From Gammaproteobacteria bacterium (GTDB lineage Bacteria > Pseudomonadota > Gammaproteobacteria > Pseudomonadales > Porticoccaceae), in NCBI GenBank assembly GCA_003646355.1, contig QNFO01000072.1, positions 1 through 6,416 on the forward strand: a stretch of DNA of 6,416 bases. Direction: 5' to 3'. Numbering within the stretch: the first letter of the stretch is position 1; the number at the start of each line of letters is the position of its first letter. Under the pieces are notes generated by a model. That model saw nothing but the letters and a program-made list of their open reading frames with translations. It did no database searches and had not been told where the DNA came from. Shown here one piece after another: positions 1 to 6,416 of this stretch. A program made the translations under genes and the position numbers.

Positions 1-429
1 CTTTGAACCAAAGGCGCGTATTAAGTTAGCTGAACCCGTCGCAACAAAGGGATAAGCCGCAGTGCCAATATTGGCAGCATTAACATAGGCCATCACCATG
101 CGAAAAACGACTTCGGGCATTTGCATGCCGCCCTCTTCATAATCCTGGTGGGCCGCTAAAAATCCGGCATTGGCAAACTCTTGCCAGGCCACTTTGGTTT
201 CTGGAATCATTTTTACAACGCCGTCTACCAGCGTTGGTTCGTTTTCATCGCCTTCGACTAAATGATTGGCAAAGTATTTTTCAGCAATGGTTTTCGCAGT
301 GCGCAATGAAGCATCGAATATCTCTCGCGAGTGTTCGCTGTAGCGTGGTCGCTCCAGCAGTTTTTCTGTATCGAGAAATTCATAAAGTAAAAATTCGACA
401 TCGCGATCATTTAACAGAGGGACTGACAT
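1..429 (-). CDS. Acyl-CoA dehydrogenase, DmdC/AidB-like, N-terminal part (cut by left edge)
   Basis: FAD-dependent acyl-CoA dehydrogenases introduce a C2-C3 double bond into acyl-CoA thioesters. Only the first 143 residues are visible; the frame is open to base 1, and family members are usually near 590 residues. My translation starts MSVPLLNDRDVEFLLYEFLD, which matches the short N-terminal extension (AcylCoA_DH_N type) typical of the DmdC-like branch. The all-alpha N-terminal domain follows, with WQEFANAGFLAA and a DYEEGGMQMP stretch around residues 84-105, the usual 'G..g...p.eyGG.g.p' region of the family. The catalytic base and FAD-binding parts lie outside the window. The ATG at 429 has a modest AGG about 8 bases upstream. 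The gene lies 65 bases downstream of the acyl-CoA ligase on the same strand, so the two are probably co-transcribed. The substrate cannot be told from the sequence: methylmercaptopropionyl-CoA is suggested by the ligase partner, but ordinary acyl-CoA is equally possible. Confidence 0.85.
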   Translation of the reverse strand, partial: MSVPLLNDRDVEFLLYEFLDTEKLLERPRYSEHSREIFDASLRTAKTIAEKYFANHLVEGDENEPTLVDGVVKMIPETKVAWQEFANAGFLAAHQDYEEGGMQMPEVVFRMVMAYVNAANIGTAAYPFVATGSANLIRAFGSK

Positions 430-494
430 AGTTAAACCTGTTGGTAATTTATTGAATGGCTGTTTTAAACAAGTTGTCGCGTAGGGTGTATTTG

Positions 495-2114
495 TTAATA
501 GCTGTAATCACTAAACACATCGCGTAAATCTTTTTTACTGACTTTGCCCGTCGCCGTGTGGGGGATTTCATCGACGAACACGCAGTCTTCAGGAATCCAC
601 CATTTGGCAATTTTGCCGACGAGGTAGGCCAACAGGTCGCTTTTTTGGGGATCGCTGCCGGGGCGCTTAACCACGATCAGTAAGGGGCGTTCCGTCCACT
701 TCGGGTGGGGCACTCCAATGACGGCAGCCTCGGCAACATCCTCGTGGCCCATGGCAGCGTTTTCAACATCAATAGAACTGATCCACTCACCGCCCGATTT
801 AATAACATCTTTAGTGCGGTCGGTGATCTGCATAAAGCCGTACTGGTCAATGGTCGCAACATCACCCGTATCAAACCAGCCATCGGGCAGGTGGGCATCA
901 GAGTCTTCTAATTTGTAATAACTTTTACAGACCCATGGGCCTCGCACTTGCAGCCGACCCGAGGTATCACCATCCCAGGGTAGTTCCTTCGCATCTTCAT
1001 CGACGATGCGCATTTCAACACCGTAAATTAAACGACCGGCTTTAAGGCGATAGGCAAGCTTTTCCTCTTCGGGCAAATCATTCATCCACGGCAATAAGGT
1101 GTTGTAGGTACCCAGCGGACTCATTTCTGTCATACCCCAACCGACGTGCATGGCGACGCCGTAGGCGTCCATCGCCTCCATTAACGATCGCGGACACGCT
1201 GCACCACCAACCACGAGGCGTTGCAGTGTTTCAACTTTACTGCCTGACTCCTGCAAATAATTAAGTAGCGCCAGCCACACGGTTGGCACGCCCAGAGCAA
1301 AGGTCACGCCCTCTTCATTAATCAATGTCGCGAGCGTTTCTCCATCACCCATTTTCGGGCCGGGGAAAACCAGCTTGGTGCCCGCCACGGCGGCACCGTA
1401 AACACAGCCCCAGGCATTGACGTGAAACATAGGCACGACGGGCATGATCGTTTCACCGGGATCGAGGCCCAGCGTCGCTTTTGAATTTGTCCCCAGACAG
1501 TGCAGCACAGTACTGCGATGGGAATACAATACGCCCTTGGGATTACCCGTGGTACCCGAGGTGTAGCAAAGACTACTGGCACTGTTTTCATCGAGCTCTG
1601 GCCAGTCGTAGCTTTCCAGCTCATCTTCGATCAACTCTTCGTAGCAGCGGACATTTTTTAATGTGGTCTCAGGCATCGCTGCCTTGCTGGTCAGTACCAC
1701 AAAGCCGCGCACCGTTTTTAGCTCGTCCTGCAATTGTTCAAGCATAGGTACAAATACGGGATCGACAAAAACCCACTGATCTTCGGCGTGGTTGGCTATA
1801 TAGGAAACCTGCTCGGGAAAGAGTCGTGGATTGATGGTGTGACAAACATAACCAGAACAGCTGATCGCATAATACAATTCAAAGTGACGATAGTCGTTCC
1901 AGGCCAGAGTGGCGATGCGATCACCCGGCGCGCAACCGAGTTTTGCCAGCGCATTCGCCAGCTTATGAACGCGAGTAAACGCCTCGCCAAAGGTACTGCG
2001 ATGCCGTGGATTATCACCGGTTACAGAGACTATTTCGGTATCGGGAAAGACCCGAGTGGCGAATTTCATAATCGATGTAATAGTGAGGGCGTCATCCATC
2101 ATTTGGCCTAACAT
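495..2114 (-). CDS. AMP-forming acyl-CoA ligase, DmdB-like (complete)
   Basis: This ATP-dependent acyl-CoA synthetase activates a carboxylic acid to an acyl-adenylate and then to an acyl-CoA. It has 539 residues, a full-length member of the ANL superfamily. Visible motifs: the phosphate loop [11 protein letters not shown] at 184-194, MFHVNAWG at 229-236, GWGMTE at 325-330, DGWFDTGD at 411-418, the hinge region [15 protein letters not shown] at 432-446, and the C-terminal catalytic lysine Lys524 in TATGKVSKK. The start MLGQMM, the length, and stretches such as [11 protein letters not shown] and YSHRSTVLH match what I recall of the methylmercaptopropionate-CoA ligase DmdB. The same family is also annotated as medium/long-chain fatty acid CoA ligase, so the substrate is uncertain and no symbol is given. 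The ATG at 2114 has a good AGGAG (2122-2126) with 7 bases between. No signal peptide or membrane segment is seen, so it should be cytosolic. The dehydrogenase downstream would use its product. Confidence 0.92.
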   Translation of the reverse strand: MLGQMMDDALTITSIMKFATRVFPDTEIVSVTGDNPRHRSTFGEAFTRVHKLANALAKLGCAPGDRIATLAWNDYRHFELYYAISCSGYVCHTINPRLFPEQVSYIANHAEDQWVFVDPVFVPMLEQLQDELKTVRGFVVLTSKAAMPETTLKNVRCYEELIEDELESYDWPELDENSASSLCYTSGTTGNPKGVLYSHRSTVLHCLGTNSKATLGLDPGETIMPVVPMFHVNAWGCVYGAAVAGTKLVFPGPKMGDGETLATLINEEGVTFALGVPTVWLALLNYLQESGSKVETLQRLVVGGAACPRSLMEAMDAYGVAMHVGWGMTEMSPLGTYNTLLPWMNDLPEEEKLAYRLKAGRLIYGVEMRIVDEDAKELPWDGDTSGRLQVRGPWVCKSYYKLEDSDAHLPDGWFDTGDVATIDQYGFMQITDRTKDVIKSGGEWISSIDVENAAMGHEDVAEAAVIGVPHPKWTERPLLIVVKRPGSDPQKSDLLAYLVGKIAKWWIPEDCVFVDEIPHTATGKVSKKDLRDVFSDYSY

Positions 2115-2352
2115 AGCGTTGCTCCTAGCGTTATTTTGTCTTATTTAGCAGTCGCGCAGTCTACCATAGCCCTGCATTTCAGCCCGCTTCCAAAACAGCC
2201 GCAATCATTGCTTCAAAACGTGATTTGAGTACGTAGCAGCTCAGGGAGGCATCGCGTATCATTGCGCCAGCTGGCACCGGCGGGTTACCAGCAAAGACCA
2301 CAACAATGATTTTTTATTAAACCTGCCGCAACTAACCAACGAGGATATAGCC
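2115..2352. other. Divergent intergenic region between ligase and cytochrome c
   Basis: This 238-base stretch must hold the promoters of both the leftward ligase unit and the rightward cytochrome gene. I could not find a pair of -35 and -10 boxes with good spacing on either strand. The best partial candidates are TATTAA at 2315-2320 for the cytochrome, without a matching -35, and A/T-rich sequence at 2130-2146 for the ligase. A perfect 10-base palindrome, GCCAGCTGGC, lies at 2266-2275. On the minus strand an open frame of 27 codons (ATG at 2262, TGA ending at 2179) exists, but it has no ribosome binding site and no recognisable product. Confidence 0.6.
2341..2345 (+). promoter_or_regulatory. 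Ribosome binding site that fixes the TTG start of the cytochrome gene
   Basis: GAGGA lies 7 bases upstream of the TTG at 2353. No ATG or GTG occurs in this frame nearby, and starting at this TTG gives a well-formed signal peptide, so the rare start codon is well supported. Confidence 0.7.
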
Positions 2353-2661
2353 TTGAGTACAACAGTCAAAGTAAAGCTTATTGTTTCAAGTGCACTACTG
2401 GCGCTTAGCCTGAGTAGCGGGGCGGCAGACATTGATGCAGGTAAAACCAAGGCCGCTATGTGCGCTGGCTGTCACGGTTCCGCTGGCATCAGCGCTATGG
2501 ATATGTGGCCAAGTCTTGCCGGCCAAAAAACGGGTTACCTGGCCAAGCAATTGAAAGCCTTTCGAGATGGCTCACGCAGTGATCCCGTGATGAACGGTCA
2601 GTCCAAAGCTCTGTCTGATGCCGACATTGATAATCTTTCGGCCTATTACAATAGTCTCTAG
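2353..2661 (+). CDS. Small periplasmic monohaem cytochrome c (class I, c4/c553-like)
   Basis: The product is a 102-residue electron carrier. Residues 1-25 form a Sec signal peptide: two lysines near the N-terminus, a hydrophobic core ([12 protein letters not shown]), then SSGAA with likely cleavage after Ala25. The mature protein of about 77 residues carries one haem-binding CAGCH at 37-41, with His41 as one iron ligand. The stretch [21 protein letters not shown] (about 53-73), a following Met80 as the probable second ligand, and the C-terminal helix [13 protein letters not shown] are typical of class I cytochromes resembling one half of a cytochrome c4. The start is TTG (AGT ACA ACA follows). 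The gene stands alone on the plus strand with its own terminator, diverging from the ligase unit and converging on the chp genes, so the redox partner cannot be inferred from its neighbours. A role in feeding a terminal oxidase or another periplasmic reductase is a family-level guess. Confidence 0.9.
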   Translation: MSTTVKVKLIVSSALLALSLSSGAADIDAGKTKAAMCAGCHGSAGISAMDMWPSLAGQKTGYLAKQLKAFRDGSRSDPVMNGQSKALSDADIDNLSAYYNSL

Positions 2662-2675
2662 TAAGAGTTCACCAT

Positions 2676-2715
2676 TGCCTTAGTGGTGTATTTAATGACC
2701 CGCTGAGGCATTTTT
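2676..2715 (+). terminator. Intrinsic terminator after the cytochrome c gene
   Basis: Bases 2676-2686 (TGCCTTAGTGG) pair with 2700-2710 (CCGCTGAGGCA) in an 11-base-pair stem with two G-T wobbles and a 13-base loop. TTTTT follows at 2711-2715, and a further T-rich run reaches 2729. It begins 14 bases after the cytochrome stop codon. Read on the minus strand, the same stem is followed by ATGGTGAAC rather than a T run, so it should not stop the converging chp transcript efficiently. Confidence 0.85.
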
Positions 2716-2743
2716 AATATTATTTTTTTGTCTTTATCTAATG

Positions 2744-3277
2744 CTATTTACCTTTCTTCTCAACGATGTCACTTACGATTTCCTCAATAAGATCGAAATC
2801 GGGAATTAATACTTCTTCACCATCAATATTGACACGCATTTGCACGCCCTTCTTATCACTCAGCGAACCCTCCAGCACCATCTCTGACTCCATACTCAGG
2901 CGCGTGGCACGGGGAAAGCCGGAGACAACCAGTGCATAAAAACCGCTTGCGGCTGCTTTAAATACGGCATTGCAAATGACGACTTTCAGGTCCTCATCAA
3001 GCGAGGGGCGCTGCCCGCTATAAATACTATCGAATGACAATAGAGGAACATCCTGATCCCGCCAACGAACCCAGCCATAATAATGTGGACTGACACTGGT
3101 CTCATCCAGGTTTAAATCCCCCGCTTCCAGGTCGCCAGCACTCAACACCTCCGCAACGGCAAGTTGTGGTACTAATAAGACGGCACCAGTGACGGGTAAC
3201 AATAAGCTATTCACTTGCAGTAAAGCCGCATCGGCTTTTGCAACGGCTGCTTTCATCACTGTTTTATTCTCTACCAC
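2744..3277 (-). CDS. chpC: ChpC, CheW-like coupling protein of the Pil-Chp system
   Basis: The product is a 177-residue protein made almost wholly of one CheW-like domain (about residues 18-170). CheW-type adaptors link the receptor to the histidine kinase. Features that fit the family are the opening strands (LLQVNSLLLPVTGAVLLVP), the VAEVL motif that follows, and the GWVRWRDQDVPLLSFDSI segment near 68-85, corresponding to the conserved 'G...wrg..vpvid' part of CheW. Divergence from classical CheW and the position after chpA and chpB point to ChpC, which has a similar length in Pseudomonas (recalled). No signal peptide is expected: the hydrophobic N-terminal segment is a beta-strand of the domain. 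The start is GTG at 3277, chosen because AGAGGAG stands 6 bases upstream; an in-frame ATG seven codons later is less well placed. It lies 18 bases after chpB. No clear terminator follows on this strand. Confidence 0.85.
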   Translation of the reverse strand: MVENKTVMKAAVAKADAALLQVNSLLLPVTGAVLLVPQLAVAEVLSAGDLEAGDLNLDETSVSPHYYGWVRWRDQDVPLLSFDSIYSGQRPSLDEDLKVVICNAVFKAAASGFYALVVSGFPRATRLSMESEMVLEGSLSDKKGVQMRVNIDGEEVLIPDFDLIEEIVSDIVEKKGK

Positions 3278-3283
3278 GAAGCA

Positions 3284-3290
3284 CTCCTCT
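3284..3290 (-). promoter_or_regulatory. Strong ribosome binding site for chpC (GTG start)
   Basis: On the minus strand AGAGGAG is followed by six bases and then GTG. It is the strongest ribosome binding site of the three chp genes visible here, so chpC can be translated independently even if chpB translation is poor. Confidence 0.75.
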
Positions 3291-3295
3291 GGACA

Positions 3296-3934
3296 TCACG
3301 CTGGCTTAGCTGGCGATGCACTTAATAATTTTATAAAGGCTTCTCGCAACTGATCAATGTTACCGCTTTGATTAAAAGCACCGTCTTTAATAACCGCCTC
3401 AGACAGTGCGGGCACCGTGCAATCAGCAGGGGACTGCACCAGTACACTACCACCTTTTTCATGAATCAAACGGGATCCGGCAACGCCATCGTCACCCATG
3501 CCACTAAACACAATCATGCCGCAGGCCGGGCCGTATTCATTTGCCAGCTCTGCCGCCACGTCATCAATATTTGGGGCATAAGGTCCAGACCAGCTGGACC
3601 CACAATTTGAAACCAGACCATTTGACAGTGCTACGCGTTGCGCAGGGCACACCACGGTGACACTGCCTGTCGTAAGAAGATTGCCATCAAGCGCCATCTG
3701 GGCATGCCAGGGTGTATTGCGAGTAATCATTTTAACTAACTGATTAGCCTGCTCCGCATCAATGTGTTGCGCGTAAACAAAAGCCACACCATAAAAGGCA
3801 TCTAGCCCCTCTAAAAAAGCGCGAACGGCATGTAAACCGCCGGCAGAGGCGGCCAATAACCACACATTTCGAGCACGGCTGGCCTCGTATATTTCCTGAT
3901 GTTTTTGCACTAATTCCTCAAGCTTACTATCCAC
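3296..3934 (-). CDS. chpB: ChpB methylesterase, catalytic domain in its own reading frame
   Basis: CheB-type enzymes remove methyl groups from glutamates of chemoreceptors; ChpB does this for the Pil-Chp receptor (family knowledge). The 212-residue ORF covers the catalytic domain. Likely nucleophile Ser30 is in LLAASAGG (26-33), catalytic His57 in YAQHID (54-59), and catalytic Asp149 in FSGMGDDG (143-150), so the triad is complete. CPAQR at 96-100 and APNIDDVAAELA at 120-131 also fit the fold. The start shown is a GTG at 3934 with no convincing ribosome binding site (an AGG only 2 bases away). Six codons upstream in the same frame is a TAG at 3950-3952; between them the codons read SWHQA, continuing smoothly into DSKLEELV as expected for an intact longer ChpB (Trp followed by KLeeL). 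The natural protein should therefore begin further upstream, and the locus is frameshifted or split. The rest of the N-terminal part is the entry at 3910-4176. The ORF is otherwise well conserved, without other stops. Confidence 0.8.
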   Translation of the reverse strand: MDSKLEELVQKHQEIYEASRARNVWLLAASAGGLHAVRAFLEGLDAFYGVAFVYAQHIDAEQANQLVKMITRNTPWHAQMALDGNLLTTGSVTVVCPAQRVALSNGLVSNCGSSWSGPYAPNIDDVAAELANEYGPACGMIVFSGMGDDGVAGSRLIHEKGGSVLVQSPADCTVPALSEAVIKDGAFNQSGNIDQLREAFIKLLSASPAKPA

Positions 3935-4176
3935 TGCCTGATGCCAGGACTAAGGCCCAACGAAGCCCTGTGTGCCCCGATATTTTTCATTAATGTTTGC
4001 TGACTGCTCGGCAGGGATAGCGCCATTTGAAGGTTGCTGTCTTCGATTAACCAGGCATCGACTCTTGCTCGTAATGCAATACGCCGCCGGGCATCAAGCA
4101 AGACAATGCCGATGCGAGGCAGGGCCACAGAGACGTTTGCATGAAGCTTAAGCGAAGCCAAAGTCGAGTAACTCAT
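3910..4176 (-). pseudogene. chpB: N-terminal part of chpB, out of frame with the catalytic domain
   Basis: This 88-codon frame overlaps the 3' end of chpA by 29 bases and the catalytic chpB ORF by 25 bases. Residues around 19-33 read ALPRIGIVLLDARRR, the start expected of a ChpB N-terminal receiver-like domain, and DAWLIED around 39-45 resembles the following 'DAWLv' strand. In Pseudomonas ChpB, as I recall it, several tens of residues separate these two motifs; here only about five do, which suggests an internal deletion. After the conserved part the frame runs to TAG at 3910-3912. A one-base insertion near 3946 (after the codons for LGLSP) would join it to the catalytic frame at WHQAVDSKLEEL. 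The start is uncertain: ATG at 4176 lacks a clear ribosome binding site, and a GTG at 4128 fits the homology better. Possibilities are a genuine frameshift, a sequencing error, or a split gene. I prefer a disrupted gene but cannot exclude error. Confidence 0.55.
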
Positions 4177-6416
4177 CCAGTAAGTTCAGCAGTTTATCCT
4201 CTTGATAAGGCTTACCTAAAAACTCATTAACACCTAGATCTCTCGCTCGCTGCTGATGCTTTTCACCCGTACGCGAACTAATCATAATGATGGGTAGCTG
4301 AGAAAACTCTTCCGATGAGCGCACCACTCGCGCCACTTCAAAACCATCCATGCGCGGCATTTCTATATCCAGCAACATCAAATCAGGCTTCACCTCAGCA
4401 AGCATCTCTGTTGCTTCAAGACCATCTTTGGCCGTCGCAACAATAAACCCTTCTCTCTCAAGAACCCGAGAGGTAACCTTGCGAACGGTGACAGAATCAT
4501 CGACGACCATGATTGTTTTCGCCCCGACATCTCCCGCTCCACGCTCAAAGGAGTCGCCACTTAATAGGGCCTCCTCTTGCTCTGGCCCCTCCAGCATTGA
4601 GCGCTCTCCCATCGATCTCAGCAAAGAGGGCAAATCGAGAATAACTACCACTTTACCACTGGCTAGAATAGTTGCTCCCGCCACCCCGGGTACATTACTG
4701 AACTGAGCGCCCAGACCCTTAATAATAATTTCCTGATGGCCCTCAATGGCATCGACATGCACTGCGTAACGATGATTATCCACCTCGACCAAAACTAAAG
4801 ACGCTTTGCCAGACCCCGCAGAAGCTGCTTCCTGCCCGGCATACAACAAACTGCCAAACGAGCAAACCTCGTATTCAACACCCCCGTATTCAAGCCTCTT
4901 GCGGGGATCACTGTAAAAAGTATCAATTTCTTTTTCGCCCAACTGAGTGACGCCAACAATACTGCCCAGAGGCAGGGCATAAACACTATCGTTGCCTTTC
5001 ACTAACAAGGCTTTATTCACCGACACTGTAAATGGCAGTCGAATTGTAAATTCAACGCCAAAGCCGAGTACCGACTCGATGGAAATAGAGCCGCCGAGTT
5101 GATGCACTTCAGTTTTCACCACGTCCATACCCACGCCTCGACCAGAGACCTGACTAACGGTTGTCGCAGTGGAAAAGCCGGGCTGAAAAATCAACCGTAG
5201 CAGCTCGCTATCCGTCGCTTGTGTATCCGCGGCAATGAGCTTTTTACTAATTGCCTTGTTACGGATGGCGGCAACATCAAGCCCTTTACCATCATCGGCA
5301 ACTGTAATAACAATCTCGCCACCCTCGCGCTGGAAAGAGAGAGAAATATTACCTTCCTCTGGCTTACCGGCAGCCAGTCGCTCCTCGGCCGATTCTATGC
5401 CGTGGTCCATCGCGTTGCGCAGCATATGCTCGATCGGTGTAATAATTTTTTCCAACACCGAACGGTCCATTTCACCTTCGATATTATTCAGGCCCAGGTT
5501 GACCTGCTTATCCAGCTCCTGACTAACCTGTCGAACAATACGCCGCAAGCGCGGTACCAGTCGCGAAAATGGCACCAATCGCGTCTTCATTAGATTTTCT
5601 TGCAGATCCTGGGTAATACGGGACTGCATTAGCAGCAGCCCTTCCACGGTCTGGGATTTTTCTAATAAAGTGTCTTTTAAATCCTGTAAATCGGAGCCCG
5701 ACTCTTCTAGCCCTCGCGATAGCTCCTGCAATTGTGAATAGCGATCCAGTTCGAGCGGATCAAAATCAGCGCTCTCTGAAGACTCGATTTGCTCCCGCCG
5801 AAACTGAATCTGCGCTTCCGTTTGACGCCCCAGCTGGCGCACCTGATTGCGTAAGCGGGCAATCGTTTCTTCCATTTCATTCAATGCAGAAGCGGATTCA
5901 CCAACACCTTGCTCAACACGTCCTCGGGCGATACTGGCCTCACCAGCCAGATTGACTAAGTTATCCAGCACCTGGGCAGGAATTTTTATTGATTCCTGCA
6001 TGGCAACGGCAGGCTTGGGTCGCGCCGTTGGCTGAACGGGTACTTTAGGTGTTAGCTTAAGCGCAGGCACTTGATCGGCCACAACCTCTGGCTCAGGATT
6101 CGCTTGCGCGTCGGGGCTGACCAACTCGGGCAATTCAGCCTCAACAGTTTTCTCTTCAAATACCTCAGGACTGACAGGTGGCTCTAAAACCTCCACTAAC
6201 TCGGGCTCTGGTTCAAGTTCAGCCACGATCTCTATTTCTGGTGCCTGTACTTCGTCAAGCGGCTCTACTTCAAGGGCTACAACACCGCCCGACTTGACCC
6301 AATCGAGTACAGTCAGCAACTCGTCATAGCGGGTGAACAGCAGGTCAAACACCGCCGCGTCACCCTTCGCCAACTGACCCTCTTCCTGTAAAATCAGCGC
6401 TTCCAGGTCATGACTC
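4148..6416 (-). CDS. chpA: ChpA, hybrid chemotaxis histidine kinase of the Pil-Chp system, C-terminal part (cut by right edge)
   Basis: This is a CheA-type kinase that controls type IV pilus motility and surface responses in relatives. The frame stays open to the right edge, giving 755 visible residues; Pseudomonas ChpA is about 2,500, so the phosphotransfer domains lie beyond the window. Order in visible numbering: a Pro/Glu/Val-rich linker (about 50-138); a dimerisation region opening with IPAQVLDNLVNLAGEASIARG (about 145-165) and a long helical stretch to about 280; the ATPase domain (about 285-462) with N box HMLRNAMDHGIE (330-341), G1 box DDGKGLD (374-380) and GRGVGMD (425-431); a CheW domain (about 466-600); and a receiver domain (about 632-752) with acidic pair Asp639/Asp640, phospho-acceptor Asp683 in LLDIEMP, Ser713 and Lys735 in GKPY. 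All key residues are present, so kinase and receiver look functional. A TTG at 6373 is in frame but is not a start. Downstream are chpB and chpC. Confidence 0.92.
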   Translation of the reverse strand, partial: SHDLEALILQEEGQLAKGDAAVFDLLFTRYDELLTVLDWVKSGGVVALEVEPLDEVQAPEIEIVAELEPEPELVEVLEPPVSPEVFEEKTVEAELPELVSPDAQANPEPEVVADQVPALKLTPKVPVQPTARPKPAVAMQESIKIPAQVLDNLVNLAGEASIARGRVEQGVGESASALNEMEETIARLRNQVRQLGRQTEAQIQFRREQIESSESADFDPLELDRYSQLQELSRGLEESGSDLQDLKDTLLEKSQTVEGLLLMQSRITQDLQENLMKTRLVPFSRLVPRLRRIVRQVSQELDKQVNLGLNNIEGEMDRSVLEKIITPIEHMLRNAMDHGIESAEERLAAGKPEEGNISLSFQREGGEIVITVADDGKGLDVAAIRNKAISKKLIAADTQATDSELLRLIFQPGFSTATTVSQVSGRGVGMDVVKTEVHQLGGSISIESVLGFGVEFTIRLPFTVSVNKALLVKGNDSVYALPLGSIVGVTQLGEKEIDTFYSDPRKRLEYGGVEYEVCSFGSLLYAGQEAASAGSGKASLVLVEVDNHRYAVHVDAIEGHQEIIIKGLGAQFSNVPGVAGATILASGKVVVILDLPSLLRSMGERSMLEGPEQEEALLSGDSFERGAGDVGAKTIMVVDDSVTVRKVTSRVLEREGFIVATAKDGLEATEMLAEVKPDLMLLDIEMPRMDGFEVARVVRSSEEFSQLPIIMISSRTGEKHQQRARDLGVNEFLGKPYQEDKLLNLLDELLDFGFA

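Noticed and set aside
1734..2111. 125-codon open frame on the plus strand opposite the ligase
   Set aside because: It lies wholly antisense to a well-supported gene with all ANL motifs, has no recognisable domain, and is best explained as a shadow of the coding strand.
2179..2262. 27-codon minus-strand frame (starts [14 protein letters not shown]) upstream of the ligase, a possible leader peptide or gene remnant
   Set aside because: There is no ribosome binding site before its ATG, the product matches nothing I know, and such a length is easily reached by chance.
2670..2688. Alternative small hairpin CACCATT/AGTGGTG after the cytochrome gene
   Set aside because: It overlaps the longer stem at 2676-2710, which is directly followed by a T run and is the better terminator.
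3912..3949. Programmed -1 ribosomal frameshift joining the two chpB parts
   Set aside because: The overlap has no slippery heptamer in the upstream frame and I see no obvious downstream stem; a simple indel or error is more likely.
5219..5593. 124-codon open frame on the plus strand opposite chpA
   Set aside because: Antisense to the conserved kinase domain of ChpA, with no recognisable product.
6371..6373. TTG as the start of the ChpA frame
   Set aside because: The frame continues without a stop to the right edge with plausible coding sequence, and a CheA-type kinase without its phosphotransfer domains would be unlikely.

Overview
The window looks like chromosomal DNA of a free-living, probably marine, gammaproteobacterium. 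The inference rests on a Pseudomonas-type pilus chemotaxis module (chpA-chpB-chpC order), a DmdB-like acyl-CoA ligase beside a DmdC/AidB-type acyl-CoA dehydrogenase, moderate base composition, and ordinary Shine-Dalgarno sites. No RNA gene, insertion sequence, CRISPR array or phage gene was found.

Layout. Positions 1-2114, minus strand: a two-gene acyl-CoA metabolism unit. A complete 539-residue AMP-forming acyl-CoA ligase is followed after 65 bases by an acyl-CoA dehydrogenase cut by the left edge. The ligase would make an acyl-CoA and the dehydrogenase would oxidise it; the closest match from memory is the DmdB/DmdC pair of methylmercaptopropionate breakdown, but a general fatty-acid role is equally possible. 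Positions 2115-2352: divergent intergenic region. Positions 2353-2661, plus strand: a small exported monohaem cytochrome c with a TTG start, followed by a strong intrinsic terminator (2676-2715).

Positions 2744-6416, minus strand: the 3' part of a chp (Pil-Chp) chemotaxis operon. It holds the C-terminal 755 residues of the hybrid histidine kinase ChpA (open to the right edge), then a ChpB methylesterase locus whose reading frame is broken, then the CheW-like ChpC. ChpA normally phosphorylates the pilus response regulators, ChpC couples receptor to kinase, and ChpB demethylates the receptor. The system controls type IV pilus twitching, surface sensing and cAMP signalling in relatives.

The most notable observation is chpB. 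Its catalytic domain (Ser-His-Asp intact) lies in an open frame starting at a GTG without a good ribosome binding site, while the N-terminal part lies in a different frame that overlaps it. An in-frame TAG sits just upstream of the catalytic ORF, and the N-terminal domain looks shorter than in Pseudomonas ChpB. This could be a real frameshift mutation, a sequencing error, or an unusual two-part ChpB. I see no convincing sign of a wholly new system.
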